From Tropicibacter sp. Alg240-R139 (GTDB lineage Bacteria; Pseudomonadota; Alphaproteobacteria; Rhodobacterales; Rhodobacteraceae), in contig NZ_UNRA01000010.1 in the NCBI RefSeq assembly GCF_900537075.1, forward strand, positions 31-64,030: a stretch of 64,000 nt of DNA, in the 5' to 3' direction. Both the position numbers and the translations under genes were made by a program. The notes below the pieces were generated by a model. It ran no database searches. It saw nothing but the letters and a program-made list of their open reading frames with translations, and was not told where the DNA came from. Within the stretch, counting starts at the first letter, position 1. Each line of letters starts with the position of its first letter. Positions 1 through 8,156 of the stretch are shown here, piece after piece.

Positions 1-339
1 CATCATCCGGGCGAAGATGCCCTTTTATCGCTCCACCGCTTCCAACGGTTGTACAGCGTCTTGTGAGGGCCATAGGCGGCAGGTGCGTCACGCCATCGTA
101 AGCCATTGCGATTGGTGAAAATAATTCCACTTAATACACGACGGTCAACCCTCTCGGGACATCACTGCGTGATGCCCTGCCGGGCAGTGAACGCGTGGCT
201 TGCCGTGGGACTTTGGAAAAAAGGGTTCAAGACGCGCCATCTGGGCGTCGCTCAACCAGAAAAGATCAGACATATTCACCGCTCATTTTTGCAGCGGTGA
301 ATCATGCAGCCGGTGGAAATCAATGGGTCCTGACCCTAA
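1..339 (-). mobile_element. IS5-family element, 5' part, cut by window edge
   Basis: On the minus strand, translation from an ATG near 274 gives an IS5-family transposase N-terminus (MSDLFWLSDAQMARLEPFFP, then HGKPR, then NRNGLRWRDAPAAYGPHKTL). The usual two-frame arrangement is visible: near 25-30 the run AAAAGGG lets a -1 shift continue into GIFARMM, as in IS427-like members. The terminal inverted repeat GGGTCCTGACCCTAA lies at 325-339. The reading frame is broken between the V and DRRVLSG segments by a foreign 42-bp palindromic insertion (149-190), so this copy is dead. The rest of the element lies beyond the left edge. Confidence 0.85.
149..190 (+). repeat. 42-bp double-hairpin element, copy A
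   Basis: The insertion sits inside the IS5 transposase reading frame and is absent from the protein expected there. It begins CCCTCTCG and ends GGGCAGTGA. Stem 1 is CATCAC/GTGATG with a TGC loop; stem 2 is CTGCC/GGCAG. A second copy at 31414-31455 matches at 36 of 42 positions and lies in the opposite orientation relative to its host transposase gene. Nature unknown; it resembles REP or Rickettsia-palindromic-type miniature repeats in size and layout, which is an inference. Confidence 0.75.
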
Positions 340-419
340 TTCGCCTAGTGTTCTTGCCGTTTTAGGATTCGGATAGAGTGGTTGGAAGGAAGAGGGGTCA
401 CCTCAAACCTCAACAAAAA

Positions 420-445
420 AACGCTGCCGGTGTTCCGGCAGCGTT
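420..445 (-). terminator. Rho-independent terminator of the TRAP binding-protein operon
   Basis: An 11-bp perfect stem, AACGCTGCCGG with its complement, closes a four-base loop. Read on the minus strand it is followed by a run of seven T. It lies 31 bases beyond the stop of the TRAP binding-protein gene. Confidence 0.9.
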
Positions 446-476
446 CAAAAGCAATCTACATAAAATCTCTATACAG

Positions 477-1595
477 TTACATTCCGTAGCTTTCGAAATC
501 AACCTTGGACCAAATCTGCTTATTGATCTCGGCAACAATCGCCTCTGGATCGTTGTCCAAGTCATCACAGATCTCAGCCCACTTTTTGTAGAGTTCCTGT
601 AGTCGAGCGTGCTTGACCCCCGCATCGTCGATGCCATAAGTCTGCATCGCCAATGTGGCAGCCGTTTCTAGGTCTCGCACCGCAAAATCGGCAACAAAAC
701 TGGCAAACTCACTGTCAGGTTCTACAAATTCGATCCCGATTTCCTCGGCCTCTTTTTGCGCGGTCATCGACATTTCGTCCCAACGCTGTGTGAAGTCCAT
801 GTTTGCGCGCGTCGCCGCTCTAACAATCGCTTTCCGGTCCTCAATGCTCAGTGAACTCCAGACGTCGATCCCAACGGTGAAAGTCGACGAAGTCGGCTGA
901 GTGCCGAACGAGATGGTATTGACATGTTTCGCAACATCCATCAGGCGCTGCCCGATCAGATCGCTGATAGAGCCAATAGAGACATCAATCGTGCCTTGCG
1001 ACATAGATTCGAAAACGTCATTGGCCGACACAGTAACTGGAACCGCACCAAGCGCTTCTGTCAATCGTGCGAAAGGTCCAGAGGTTGCTCGAACCTTAAG
1101 ACCTTTTAGATCTTCGAGAGACCGAATGGGTTCACGCGATAGAAGGTTGTACGCACTGGTCGAACCGCTGGCCAGAAACACGCCGCCATAATCTGCCATC
1201 TCTCTTTGACATTCGTCGCAGGTGACGATGTATTCCGTAATAGCTGCCGTTACCGCGCTTGCATTGCGCCCCAACAAACTCATATTGGTCGTTAGAGTGA
1301 TTTCAGGGAAATCTGACGGGAAATAACTGGGTAGAAGCAGGCCAATATCGATCAAACCACCCTTCAATGCACTGCGCATCTCCTTCAACCCGACCACATC
1401 CATCCCATAGAGTTTGCCTGTCAACCTTCCGTCTGACTCTTCGGGCAGATAGCTCTCAAATGGAATATAGAGATGCGTCATTGCCGGGTGGCTCGGCGGC
1501 GAGGCCGAACCCAAGCGTAGGCTTCGCATGTCCTCCGCAGACGCAGGAAGCGTGAGGGCCAGCATTAAAAGCGCAGAGTTGAGTATCTTTTTCAT
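477..1595 (-). CDS. TRAP transporter solute-binding protein, DctP family
   Basis: Periplasmic binding protein of a tripartite ATP-independent transporter, which captures a carboxylate-type ligand for import. The 372 residues begin with a clear signal peptide (MKKILNSALLMLALTLPASA). DctP-like blocks follow, including SLEDLKGLKVRATSGP near residues 160-175 and the region around ALGAVPVTVSANDVFESMSQG. The start is supported by GAAGGAG just upstream. It is the second gene of a minus-strand pair with the extradiol dioxygenase and is followed by a strong terminator. No DctQ/DctM membrane subunits are nearby, so it is either an orphan or serves permeases elsewhere. The ligand is not evident; an aromatic acid is a guess from the neighbour. 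Confidence 0.85.
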   Translation of the reverse strand: MKKILNSALLMLALTLPASAEDMRSLRLGSASPPSHPAMTHLYIPFESYLPEESDGRLTGKLYGMDVVGLKEMRSALKGGLIDIGLLLPSYFPSDFPEITLTTNMSLLGRNASAVTAAITEYIVTCDECQREMADYGGVFLASGSTSAYNLLSREPIRSLEDLKGLKVRATSGPFARLTEALGAVPVTVSANDVFESMSQGTIDVSIGSISDLIGQRLMDVAKHVNTISFGTQPTSSTFTVGIDVWSSLSIEDRKAIVRAATRANMDFTQRWDEMSMTAQKEAEEIGIEFVEPDSEFASFVADFAVRDLETAATLAMQTYGIDDAGVKHARLQELYKKWAEICDDLDNDPEAIVAEINKQIWSKVDFESYGM

Positions 1596-1660
1596 CTAGT
1601 TTTCTCCTTCGGGTGAACAGTCGCGCGCCCTCAGCTTTCACCGTGAGCACTCAGAAATTT

Positions 1661-2659
1661 TCATTTCTGGTGTGCCTGTTGCCACCAAGCACAGTTGATT
1701 CCATTGTCGATGAAATTGTGATCGGCGACGTAGACTGGTTCCTGCACGCCGTCTGCAGCGGCGGCCATTCGCAATTCCTTGGCTTTTGCGCGACCTTCGT
1801 CGTCTAGCCAGGAGCGTTCGTGCCCCCACAGGCTTGGTCCAACCTTAAGCTCGAAAGGTTCCCAGGTGTTCACATCGATCAGCTTGCCGCCCCAGCCATA
1901 CTCCATCAGAAACTTAGACGGAGTGCGGGTGTAGAACGATGTCATGAAGTCGTTACTATGGCGGCCAAGCGTGGTCGCAATTTTCTCAGGGTCTTCGAGT
2001 GCAATGTCATATCCTTGGCCAACATCATCAAGTTGATAGAGTTCCATCATCATATGATGGACATCGGAGTTCGCCCCTTCAATCAGTGCTAAACTGTGGT
2101 GACGTGGATTGATGTGATAGAAATTTGCTCGAAACGGTGCGGTTACGTAGTCGCTTAGACCGAAGCCAAGAACATCAGTGTAAAACTTATGTGCGGTATC
2201 CAGATTATCTACGTAAATGGCGATATGCCCAAGGCCCAAAGGGCCGGTAACGAACCCTGATATTGCCCTTGATGGCACAAAGTCGTCGTCAGCAACCTCA
2301 GCCCCATAAAACACCTCTAGCCTGTTGCCTGCTGGGTCAAGAAAGTAAACTCCATCGGTGACGGCCCGCTGTGCGCACAGGGCACGAGGCATCTTAAAAA
2401 ACTCTGTCCCGGCCTTCTCGAGCCGATTGCAGATGGCGTCCAGCGCCCCGAGGTCCTCTGCCTCCCACCCGAAGAACGAAACCCCGCCGCCTGAGCCGGG
2501 TTCGATCAAAATACGCTGCTTGCGGTCGTCCATCCGAAAGGCGAGAGTGTCGCGAGTACTATCAACCATTTGGAGACCCAAAAGCTCGGTCCCATACTCC
2601 TTCCACCCGGGCAAATCAGAACTCCGACAACCGACGTAACCAAAAGAAGAAAGAGCCAT
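1661..2659 (-). CDS. Type I extradiol (catechol meta-cleavage) dioxygenase, BphC/HsaC-like
   Basis: Two-domain vicinal-oxygen-chelate enzyme that opens a catechol ring next to the hydroxyls using Fe(II) and O2. The C-terminal domain has the expected iron ligands: His in LGLGHIAIYV, His in NPRHHSLALIEG and Glu in FLMEYGWGG. The N-terminal VOC half is degenerate, as usual in this family. I chose the ATG at 2659 because the upstream in-frame ATG overlaps GGAGGT, which is an ideal ribosome binding site for it. It lies upstream of the TRAP binding protein on the same strand. The steroid, biphenyl or other catechol substrate cannot be decided from sequence. Confidence 0.88.
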   Translation of the reverse strand: MALSSFGYVGCRSSDLPGWKEYGTELLGLQMVDSTRDTLAFRMDDRKQRILIEPGSGGGVSFFGWEAEDLGALDAICNRLEKAGTEFFKMPRALCAQRAVTDGVYFLDPAGNRLEVFYGAEVADDDFVPSRAISGFVTGPLGLGHIAIYVDNLDTAHKFYTDVLGFGLSDYVTAPFRANFYHINPRHHSLALIEGANSDVHHMMMELYQLDDVGQGYDIALEDPEKIATTLGRHSNDFMTSFYTRTPSKFLMEYGWGGKLIDVNTWEPFELKVGPSLWGHERSWLDDEGRAKAKELRMAAAADGVQEPVYVADHNFIDNGINCAWWQQAHQK

Positions 2660-2770
2660 TACGACCTCCATATTTACATTCAGCGCATTCCCCTAGCCTG
2701 CTATTTTTTGAGCTAGACTGTTCCTTCAAGTTCTAGGCTCAAGGCTTCTAACAGTGAAGGAAGCATCCTG

Positions 2771-2793
2771 TCGCGTTCACCACGTAAACGCGA
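2771..2793. promoter_or_regulatory. Inverted repeat, candidate operator between divergent genes
   Basis: TCGCGTT, nine bases, AACGCGA: a perfect 7-bp inverted repeat in the 252-bp region between the divergent extradiol dioxygenase and aldehyde dehydrogenase genes. The size suits a dimeric repressor. No regulator gene is adjacent, so the cognate protein is unknown. Confidence 0.5.
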
Positions 2794-2911
2794 AACTTGC
2801 GGCATGTAACGCTTTTTAAATGCTTGTGTTAGCTGCTCGATAGCGAGATGTTTCTGAAACGCCAGTTTTGTCCAAACATCGTTTCAACCATTCAACCCAA
2901 ACGGTGGACTC

Positions 2912-4474
2912 ATGAAACCAACTGGAAGATTTTTTGTCGGGGATATCGAAAAAATTGGTGTCGGGGAACCTTTCAAGGGCGTCGACACACTGACGGGCGA
3001 GCACTTTGGTGTCGACTATTTCTCCTCGTCCGAAGAAGACATCTTTGCGGCCTGCAAATTGGCCGATGCTGCATTTGACGAGTTTCGCTCGACATCACCA
3101 TCAGTCAGGGCGAAGCTGCTGGAAAGCATCGCGAAAGAAATCGATGGTCTGGGCGATGCACTCGTTGAACTCGCGTCTAGGGAAACGGGGTTACCGGCTG
3201 CTCGTATCACAGGCGAACGCAACCGAACGACGGGACAATTGCGGATGTTCGCCAAGCTTCTTCTAAATGGCGGACCCATTGAAGCAAACATTGTTCCGGC
3301 AGACCTCGAACGGCGACCATTGCCGCGTCCAGACCTTCGCAGGCAGTTTATCGGGGTTGGCCCTGTGGCTGTGTTCGGTGCCAGCAACTTCCCTTTGGCG
3401 TTTTCGGTTGCGGGCGGCGATACTGCTTCAGCGCTTGCGGCCGGGTGCCCCGTCGTTGTCAAAGCCCATCCTGCCCATCCCGGTACGTCGGAACTTGTGG
3501 CGCGCGCGGTTCTTAAGGCTGTTCGAAGCATGAGTATGCATCAGGGCATCTTCTCAATGGTCGCTGGGTCCGACCATGACATTGGGAAGTGTCTCGTCGC
3601 TCATCCAGCAATTAAATCCGTGGGGTTCACCGGTTCTCAAAAAGGGGGCCTTGCATTGGTGACGATTGCACAAAACCGACCCGAACCAATTCCCGTTCAC
3701 GCCGAAATGGGGAGCGTTAACCCCGTCTTCCTGATGCCGGGGGCGCTATCATCTCGTCCCGTCCAAATTGCCAAAGAGTTCATTGCTTCACTGACCGCAA
3801 GCGCGGGCCAGTTCTGCACTAACCCAGGCCTAGTTGTTGCGGTAGATGGTCCGGACCTCGAACGTTTTTTGGATGAGGTACGGAAAGAAGTTTCTACGCA
3901 AGAGGCGCAACCCATGCTCACGACCGCAATTCATGGGAACTATGAAGCAGGTGTTGCCCGATCGAAGGAAAATGACTCAGTCGAAGTTATTGCACGAGGT
4001 GTCGAGAGTGACACGAGATACGGTTGCGTTCCAACGGTCCTTCGAGTTGAAGCGAACTCAGTAGAGGACAATGCAACTCTAGTTGAAGAGAATTTTGGCG
4101 CGTCTTCTGTTGTGATTGTGTGTCAAAACTCAAACGAAATGCTCGAGTTCGCTCGAAAGTTGGAAGGCCAGCTAACCGCGACCCTACACTTGGAACGCTC
4201 AGATTGGGACTCGTCCCGCAAGTTGATTCCGGTTCTCGAGAAAAAAGCCGGCAGGATTGTTTCAAACGGCTGGCCGACAGGGGTTGAGGTGAACACGGCA
4301 ATTATTCATGGCGGGCCTTACCCGTCGAGTTCTGACGGCCGGACTACATCAGTCGGTCCGTTGGCTATTCGGCGATTCTTGAGGCCAGTCTCATACCAGA
4401 ACTTCCCACAGGAACTTCTTCCGGAGGCTCTCCGGGACAGCAATCCGTGGAGCATTGCTCAAGAAAAGTCATGA
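2912..4474 (+). CDS. NADP-type aldehyde dehydrogenase, 2-oxoglutarate-semialdehyde dehydrogenase-like
   Basis: Oxidises an aldehyde to the acid with NAD(P)+. At 520 residues it is longer than ordinary ALDHs and fits the 2,5-dioxovalerate (alpha-ketoglutaric semialdehyde) dehydrogenase branch. Visible features are the substrate/cofactor segment GASNFPLAFSVAGGD (Asn159), general base Glu265 in HAEMGS and catalytic Cys302 in GQFCTNPG. It is transcribed divergently from the ring-cleavage gene across an inverted repeat, and GGTGGA precedes the start. The true substrate could be another dicarboxylic semialdehyde; the subfamily call is from overall length and motifs only. Confidence 0.85.
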   Translation: MKPTGRFFVGDIEKIGVGEPFKGVDTLTGEHFGVDYFSSSEEDIFAACKLADAAFDEFRSTSPSVRAKLLESIAKEIDGLGDALVELASRETGLPAARITGERNRTTGQLRMFAKLLLNGGPIEANIVPADLERRPLPRPDLRRQFIGVGPVAVFGASNFPLAFSVAGGDTASALAAGCPVVVKAHPAHPGTSELVARAVLKAVRSMSMHQGIFSMVAGSDHDIGKCLVAHPAIKSVGFTGSQKGGLALVTIAQNRPEPIPVHAEMGSVNPVFLMPGALSSRPVQIAKEFIASLTASAGQFCTNPGLVVAVDGPDLERFLDEVRKEVSTQEAQPMLTTAIHGNYEAGVARSKENDSVEVIARGVESDTRYGCVPTVLRVEANSVEDNATLVEENFGASSVVIVCQNSNEMLEFARKLEGQLTATLHLERSDWDSSRKLIPVLEKKAGRIVSNGWPTGVEVNTAIIHGGPYPSSSDGRTTSVGPLAIRRFLRPVSYQNFPQELLPEALRDSNPWSIAQEKS

Positions 4475-4963
4475 AACATCAAATGTTTAGCTTCAATCTC
4501 TAGGATTTCTGTTGCGATCTTGGCCACTGGACCGGCAAGTACCGAACAAGCCAAGTCACGTTTAGCAATTACCGGTCGTCCTATATTTCTCCCCGTGGAC
4601 GATCAATTGGCGGCATCGGATACTCCGGTGCCGCCTATTGGATTCGGGAGGACCTCATACGTGAACTGAATATCGGGTGAGATCTGGAGTCCCTGCTTGC
4701 CGAGGAGAAAATCAAGGCTAGATTCCCTCGTCTTTCCCATTCCGGTTGTTGCAGAAGTCAACAGCGCGCAAAAGATTTGGTCGGGTGGGTGTGGAGTCCC
4801 ATTCCTGAGAGCTCTCGATCCAATTTCCGTGTTCACCATGCAAACGCGTCTGGATAGAATGTGGGAGCGCGGAGGCCATGGCGCTAGCATAAAAGCGAAA
4901 GTATCTGAGAGCCGTAGCCCAAAAGCCGGCGTTCACAATCGACTGCCAGAAAGGGCTGACACG
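4475..4963. other. Gene-free spacer, probably decayed sequence
   Basis: Open frames exist on both strands (for example minus 4603-4890 and 4718-4981), but none has a convincing ribosome binding site or a recognisable motif. The plus-strand frame joined to the GST gene upstream of 4964 also lacks GST-like sequence. I see no terminator or repeat. Confidence 0.4.
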
Positions 4964-5782
4964 ATGGTCACATTGTATCACTATGCGGGAGCAACTTGCG
5001 CCACGAAGACACTTCTAACGCTATATGAGAAAGGAGTGGCATTCGACGAGGAAATCGTCACACCTCAGCGCCTCGATTCAGAGGAATACAGACGGCTCAA
5101 TCCCGACGGCGTTGTGCCAACGCTAGTCGATGGCGGGACTGTACTGAACGAATCGTCGGTAATAATGGTCTATATCGACGAAGCCTTCGAGGGCCCAGTG
5201 CTCACGCCACAGTCTCCTGCGTTGCGAGCGCGCATGAACTGGTGGCTCAAGACGGTTGATTCCGCCTTCGATGCACTGCGCGTCTTCTCATTTGCTATTT
5301 TTGTGCGGGACAAATTGGCGTCACTTGCACCCGATGTGCTAGAGAAAAAACTACAACAGATACCGTATTACGCTTGGCGGGAAGAGCGTAGGCGTCTCGT
5401 AGCCGACGGGCCCTATGCCGAAGACGCACTACCGGCAATCCAGCAGATAGTCGCGCTACAGGCGAAAGCAGAACGTGCCCTGCAAGACCAGGCCTATCTG
5501 GTTGGGGACTACACGCTCGCGGACGCTGCCCTTACTCCATTCATCAACCGGTTCGAGCGTCTCGGCGTCATGCTGAATGCGGACCAGGCTCCAAATCTTG
5601 CTGAATGGTGGAGCAGGATGAAGGAGCGGCCCTCCTACTCCGCGGCCATCGCGGACAGGACCACCCAAGCTTCGCTGGATGCCGCAAAGGCCGGTCGTGA
5701 GCGGTTCGAGGACAGAATCAATGAACTCCTCGAACATAAGGAGTGTCAGCGGGCACTTCGCGATTTCCAATCCCCGGAGTGA
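4964..5782 (+). CDS. Glutathione S-transferase family protein
   Basis: Cytosolic GST of 272 residues. The thioredoxin-like N-terminal domain starts MVTLYHYAGATCATKTLLTL, carries VVPTLVDGG (the cis-Pro loop) and ESSVIMVYIDEAF. An all-helical C-terminal domain follows, with LVGDYTLADAALTPFINR. The ORF stays open for 89 codons upstream, but the family N-terminus begins at this ATG, which has AAGGG before it. In catabolic islands such enzymes conjugate or isomerise ring-cleavage or halogenated products; here that is inference. Confidence 0.85.
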   Translation: MVTLYHYAGATCATKTLLTLYEKGVAFDEEIVTPQRLDSEEYRRLNPDGVVPTLVDGGTVLNESSVIMVYIDEAFEGPVLTPQSPALRARMNWWLKTVDSAFDALRVFSFAIFVRDKLASLAPDVLEKKLQQIPYYAWREERRRLVADGPYAEDALPAIQQIVALQAKAERALQDQAYLVGDYTLADAALTPFINRFERLGVMLNADQAPNLAEWWSRMKERPSYSAAIADRTTQASLDAAKAGRERFEDRINELLEHKECQRALRDFQSPE

Positions 5783-5854
5783 AATGCCGGGGTGCATATG
5801 GTCTGCAATAGTATTCCGAGTCACCGCTCAGTTCAATCAGAACAAGAGTAATAA

Positions 5855-6010
5855 ACGCCCATTTGCTGAACGTCGTATGATCAAAGTGTACACCGCGTTC
5901 AGCTAAAATCTCCTCAAAATTTTGTTCACCGAATACCGCAAGTAAAAGTAGGTAGCGTGCAAAAGGACATGTTTTGGGAAATGATTTCCCTTGAGCGAAA
6001 TCATGATGGG
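5855..6010 (-). mobile_element. IS6-family transposase remnant
   Basis: On the minus strand the translation contains KSFPKTCPFARYLLLLAVF followed by EEILAERGVHFDHTTFSKW. This matches the helix-turn-helix part of IS6/IS26-type transposases (consensus FPKDVIL, then EEIMAERGVxVDHxTIxRW). Nothing of the DDE catalytic domain remains, so it is a short dead fragment between the GST and OYE genes. Confidence 0.6.
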
Positions 6011-6155
6011 CGGCGCTTAATGGCTTTTGGTTTGGGCTACACACTATCCATTATGGATATTCAAAAATCCCAGTTGGCGATTCAAATTGATACTATCCGG
6101 TAAAGCACCTGTTGCCGCCTCTTTTGGCTGCATTATCACAAAGGACAATGACTGC

Positions 6156-7259
6156 ATGACCTCCCAACTCTTTTCATCCGCAAAGCTGCGCGGCTTAACG
6201 CTCAACAACCGGATCGTCGTTTCGCCCATGGCCCAATACCAGGCTAAGGATGGAAACGTGAATGACTGGCACCTGATGCACTATGGTTCGCTTTCTATGG
6301 GGGCGGCCGGTCTTGTCATCTCGGAAATGACGGACGTATCCGAGGTCGGTCGGGTCAGCTATGAATGCGCTGGCCTTTACAACGACGACAACGAGGCGGC
6401 CTGGAAGCGCATCGTCGATTTCGTCAAGGCTAAGGGAGTTGCCAAATTTGGCGTTCAGCTCGGACATGCCGGCCGCAAGGGTTCGACAGTGCCGCCCGCC
6501 AAAGACGGCCTCCCGCTGACAGAGGAACAGGGCGCGTGGGAAACCATCGCCCCGTCGGCGATTCCTTTCGCCGAAACCTGGCATACACCTCGTGAGGCGA
6601 CAACGGAGGATATGGCCGAAATCAAGCAGCAATTCGTCGACGCGGTGATCCGGGCCGATCGCGTTGGCTTTGATCTGGTCGAGCTACACGCAGGCCACGG
6701 CTACCTGATCAACCAGTTCCTTTCGCCAATTACTAACCGGCGCACCGACGAATATGGCGGCAGTCTGGAAAACCGCATGCGCTTCCCGCTGGAAGTGTTC
6801 GAGGCCATGCGCGCTGCCTGGCCCGAGGATAAACCGATGGGTGCCCGTGTGTCGGCGACCGACTGGGTCGAAGGCGAAGGGTTCACCCCAGAAGAAGCCA
6901 CGCAGTTGGCGCTGGAACTGAAAACGCGCGGAATTGAGTACGTCGATATCTCCGGTGGAGGTCTGGACCCGCGCCAGAAGCCGCCGTTTGGTGTTGCATA
7001 CCAAGCCTCCATGGCCGAACAGGTGCGAGCCGGTGCCGATATCACGACGATGACGGTTGGCTTGATTGCTGATCCGCATGTCGCCGAAGATCTGATCGCC
7101 AGCGGCAAGACGGACTTCGTCAAGATCGCACGCGAAGCGCTCTACAATCCCCGCTGGGCGTGGCATGCAGCCGTCGAACTGGGAGAAGAGACCCAGTACC
7201 CGGGCGGGTATTTTGCTGCTCAGCCAAAATTCCGGCCATGGGTTTTTCAAAAGAGCTAA
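6156..7259 (+). CDS. NADH:flavin oxidoreductase, old yellow enzyme family (YqjM-like)
   Basis: FMN-dependent ene-reductase that reduces activated C=C bonds of enones, or nitro groups, with NAD(P)H. The 367-residue TIM barrel shows RIVVSPMAQYQA at the N-terminus, VQLGHAGRKGS, the catalytic-loop motif VELHAGHGYLINQFLSP, and NRRTDEYGGSLENRMRF. These are typical of the thermophilic-like/YqjM class. I use the ATG at 6156; the 43 codons open upstream have no family similarity. The gene stands alone between an IS6 remnant and a long spacer. Confidence 0.9.
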   Translation: MTSQLFSSAKLRGLTLNNRIVVSPMAQYQAKDGNVNDWHLMHYGSLSMGAAGLVISEMTDVSEVGRVSYECAGLYNDDNEAAWKRIVDFVKAKGVAKFGVQLGHAGRKGSTVPPAKDGLPLTEEQGAWETIAPSAIPFAETWHTPREATTEDMAEIKQQFVDAVIRADRVGFDLVELHAGHGYLINQFLSPITNRRTDEYGGSLENRMRFPLEVFEAMRAAWPEDKPMGARVSATDWVEGEGFTPEEATQLALELKTRGIEYVDISGGGLDPRQKPPFGVAYQASMAEQVRAGADITTMTVGLIADPHVAEDLIASGKTDFVKIAREALYNPRWAWHAAVELGEETQYPGGYFAAQPKFRPWVFQKS

Positions 7260-7517
7260 ATAGGGCATTCGTTGCTTTCGGTTGCTCGATTGGTCTGAGC
7301 CGGGCCACTTGTGCGTGACAGGGTTTGGGTCTTGCGTCCCCCCAAATGTCATGGTGTCACCAAGTGCCCGGTTGGGACTTTTCGCACAACCGACTTGTCC
7401 AGCAACGTTCAAGGGTGTCCATGTTCGCCGTAGACCTCAATTGGCTACCTGGTCGACGTTGCATGTGATTTATTTCCGTAATGGGCATTAGATGCTGGCC
7501 TGTGAGGTGGATCGAGA

Positions 7518-7658
7518 ATGTCAAAAGTGGATATCTTTGATCGTAAAACCCAGCCTGCGGAAGATACTTGTACTTCCAAAGAGGAAACTGAACGAACAAT
7601 GCTGTCGCCAAACTATTACCCTCACCTTGATCATCGGGCCCGGTTGCGAAAGCGGTGA
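7518..7658 (+). CDS. Possible 46-residue small protein
   Basis: ATG-initiated ORF beginning MSKVDIFDRKTQPAED, charged, with no membrane segment or known motif. GAG lies just before the start but there is no full Shine-Dalgarno sequence. It ends 14 bases before a second tiny ORF that does have a perfect ribosome binding site. It could be the stump of a deleted gene. Confidence 0.25.
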   Translation: MSKVDIFDRKTQPAEDTCTSKEETERTMLSPNYYPHLDHRARLRKR

Positions 7659-7672
7659 ATGGAGGAAGTACG

Positions 7673-7747
7673 ATGTCGATCGAGCCTCATGGTCCGATTA
7701 CAACCGATTGGCTTGAAATTTCTTTGCTCGGCACCCGCCTTAAATAG
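7673..7747 (+). CDS. Possible 24-residue peptide or truncated gene start
   Basis: GGAGGA lies six bases before an ATG that opens a 24-codon frame (MSIEPHGPITTDWLEISLLG onwards) ended by TAG. The strong ribosome binding site suggests this was, or is, a translated start. No family is recognised. A truncated catabolic gene, or a leader upstream of the YciI gene 91 bases later, are both possible. Confidence 0.3.
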   Translation: MSIEPHGPITTDWLEISLLGTRLK

Positions 7748-7838
7748 CCGGTAAAGAGTTGTTTCACGCTGGCATTCCACCACGGCACTGCACACCAAAG
7801 TGCACTCACAAAAAATTCAATCTGAACGGGAGGACAGA

Positions 7839-8123
7839 ATGCTGTTTATTCGCTTATGCATCGATAGGCCTTACATGCGAGAATTACGAGAAGAAAATCG
7901 CACCGAACATCGGGCGTATCTTCAATCAAGCACGGTGGCCAAGCTGATCCAAGCTGGCCCTCTGCTGAACGACAATGGTTCGGGAGACAATATTGCCAGC
8001 TTCATGGTGATTGAGGCGGACAGTCTCGAAGCCGCGCAAAAGTACCATGATGACGATCCATTCACCAGGGCCGGCATCTATGAAAAGTCATACATCCACG
8101 AATGGGAAAAGCACTTTGGTTAA
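7839..8123 (+). CDS. YciI family protein
   Basis: A 94-residue ferredoxin-like fold protein. It keeps the family His in RTEHRAYLQ and the Asp in HDDDPFTRAGIYE, proposed catalytic or binding residues in YciI-like enzymes. GGGAGG stands five bases before the ATG, which fixes the start although the frame is open 13 codons upstream. It lies 33 bases before the alpha/beta hydrolase and is probably co-transcribed. YciI relatives in degradative operons have been linked to dehalogenation or muconolactone-type steps; which applies here is unknown. Confidence 0.85.
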   Translation: MLFIRLCIDRPYMRELREENRTEHRAYLQSSTVAKLIQAGPLLNDNGSGDNIASFMVIEADSLEAAQKYHDDDPFTRAGIYEKSYIHEWEKHFG

Positions 8124-8156
8124 CTGAAGTGCGATGTGAAAAGGAGGACACAACCA

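Larger units (their letters stand above)
7260..7838. other. 579-bp spacer with two very small ORFs
   Basis: No long gene is seen. Two short plus-strand ORFs lie in its second half (7518-7658 and 7673-7747), listed separately with low confidence. The spacer may hold the promoter of the YciI-hydrolase pair. No clear hairpin terminator was found after the OYE gene. Confidence 0.5.

Noticed and set aside
4718-4981. Minus-strand ORF between the aldehyde dehydrogenase and GST genes
   Set aside because: No ribosome binding site, no recognisable motif, and it overlaps the GST start.
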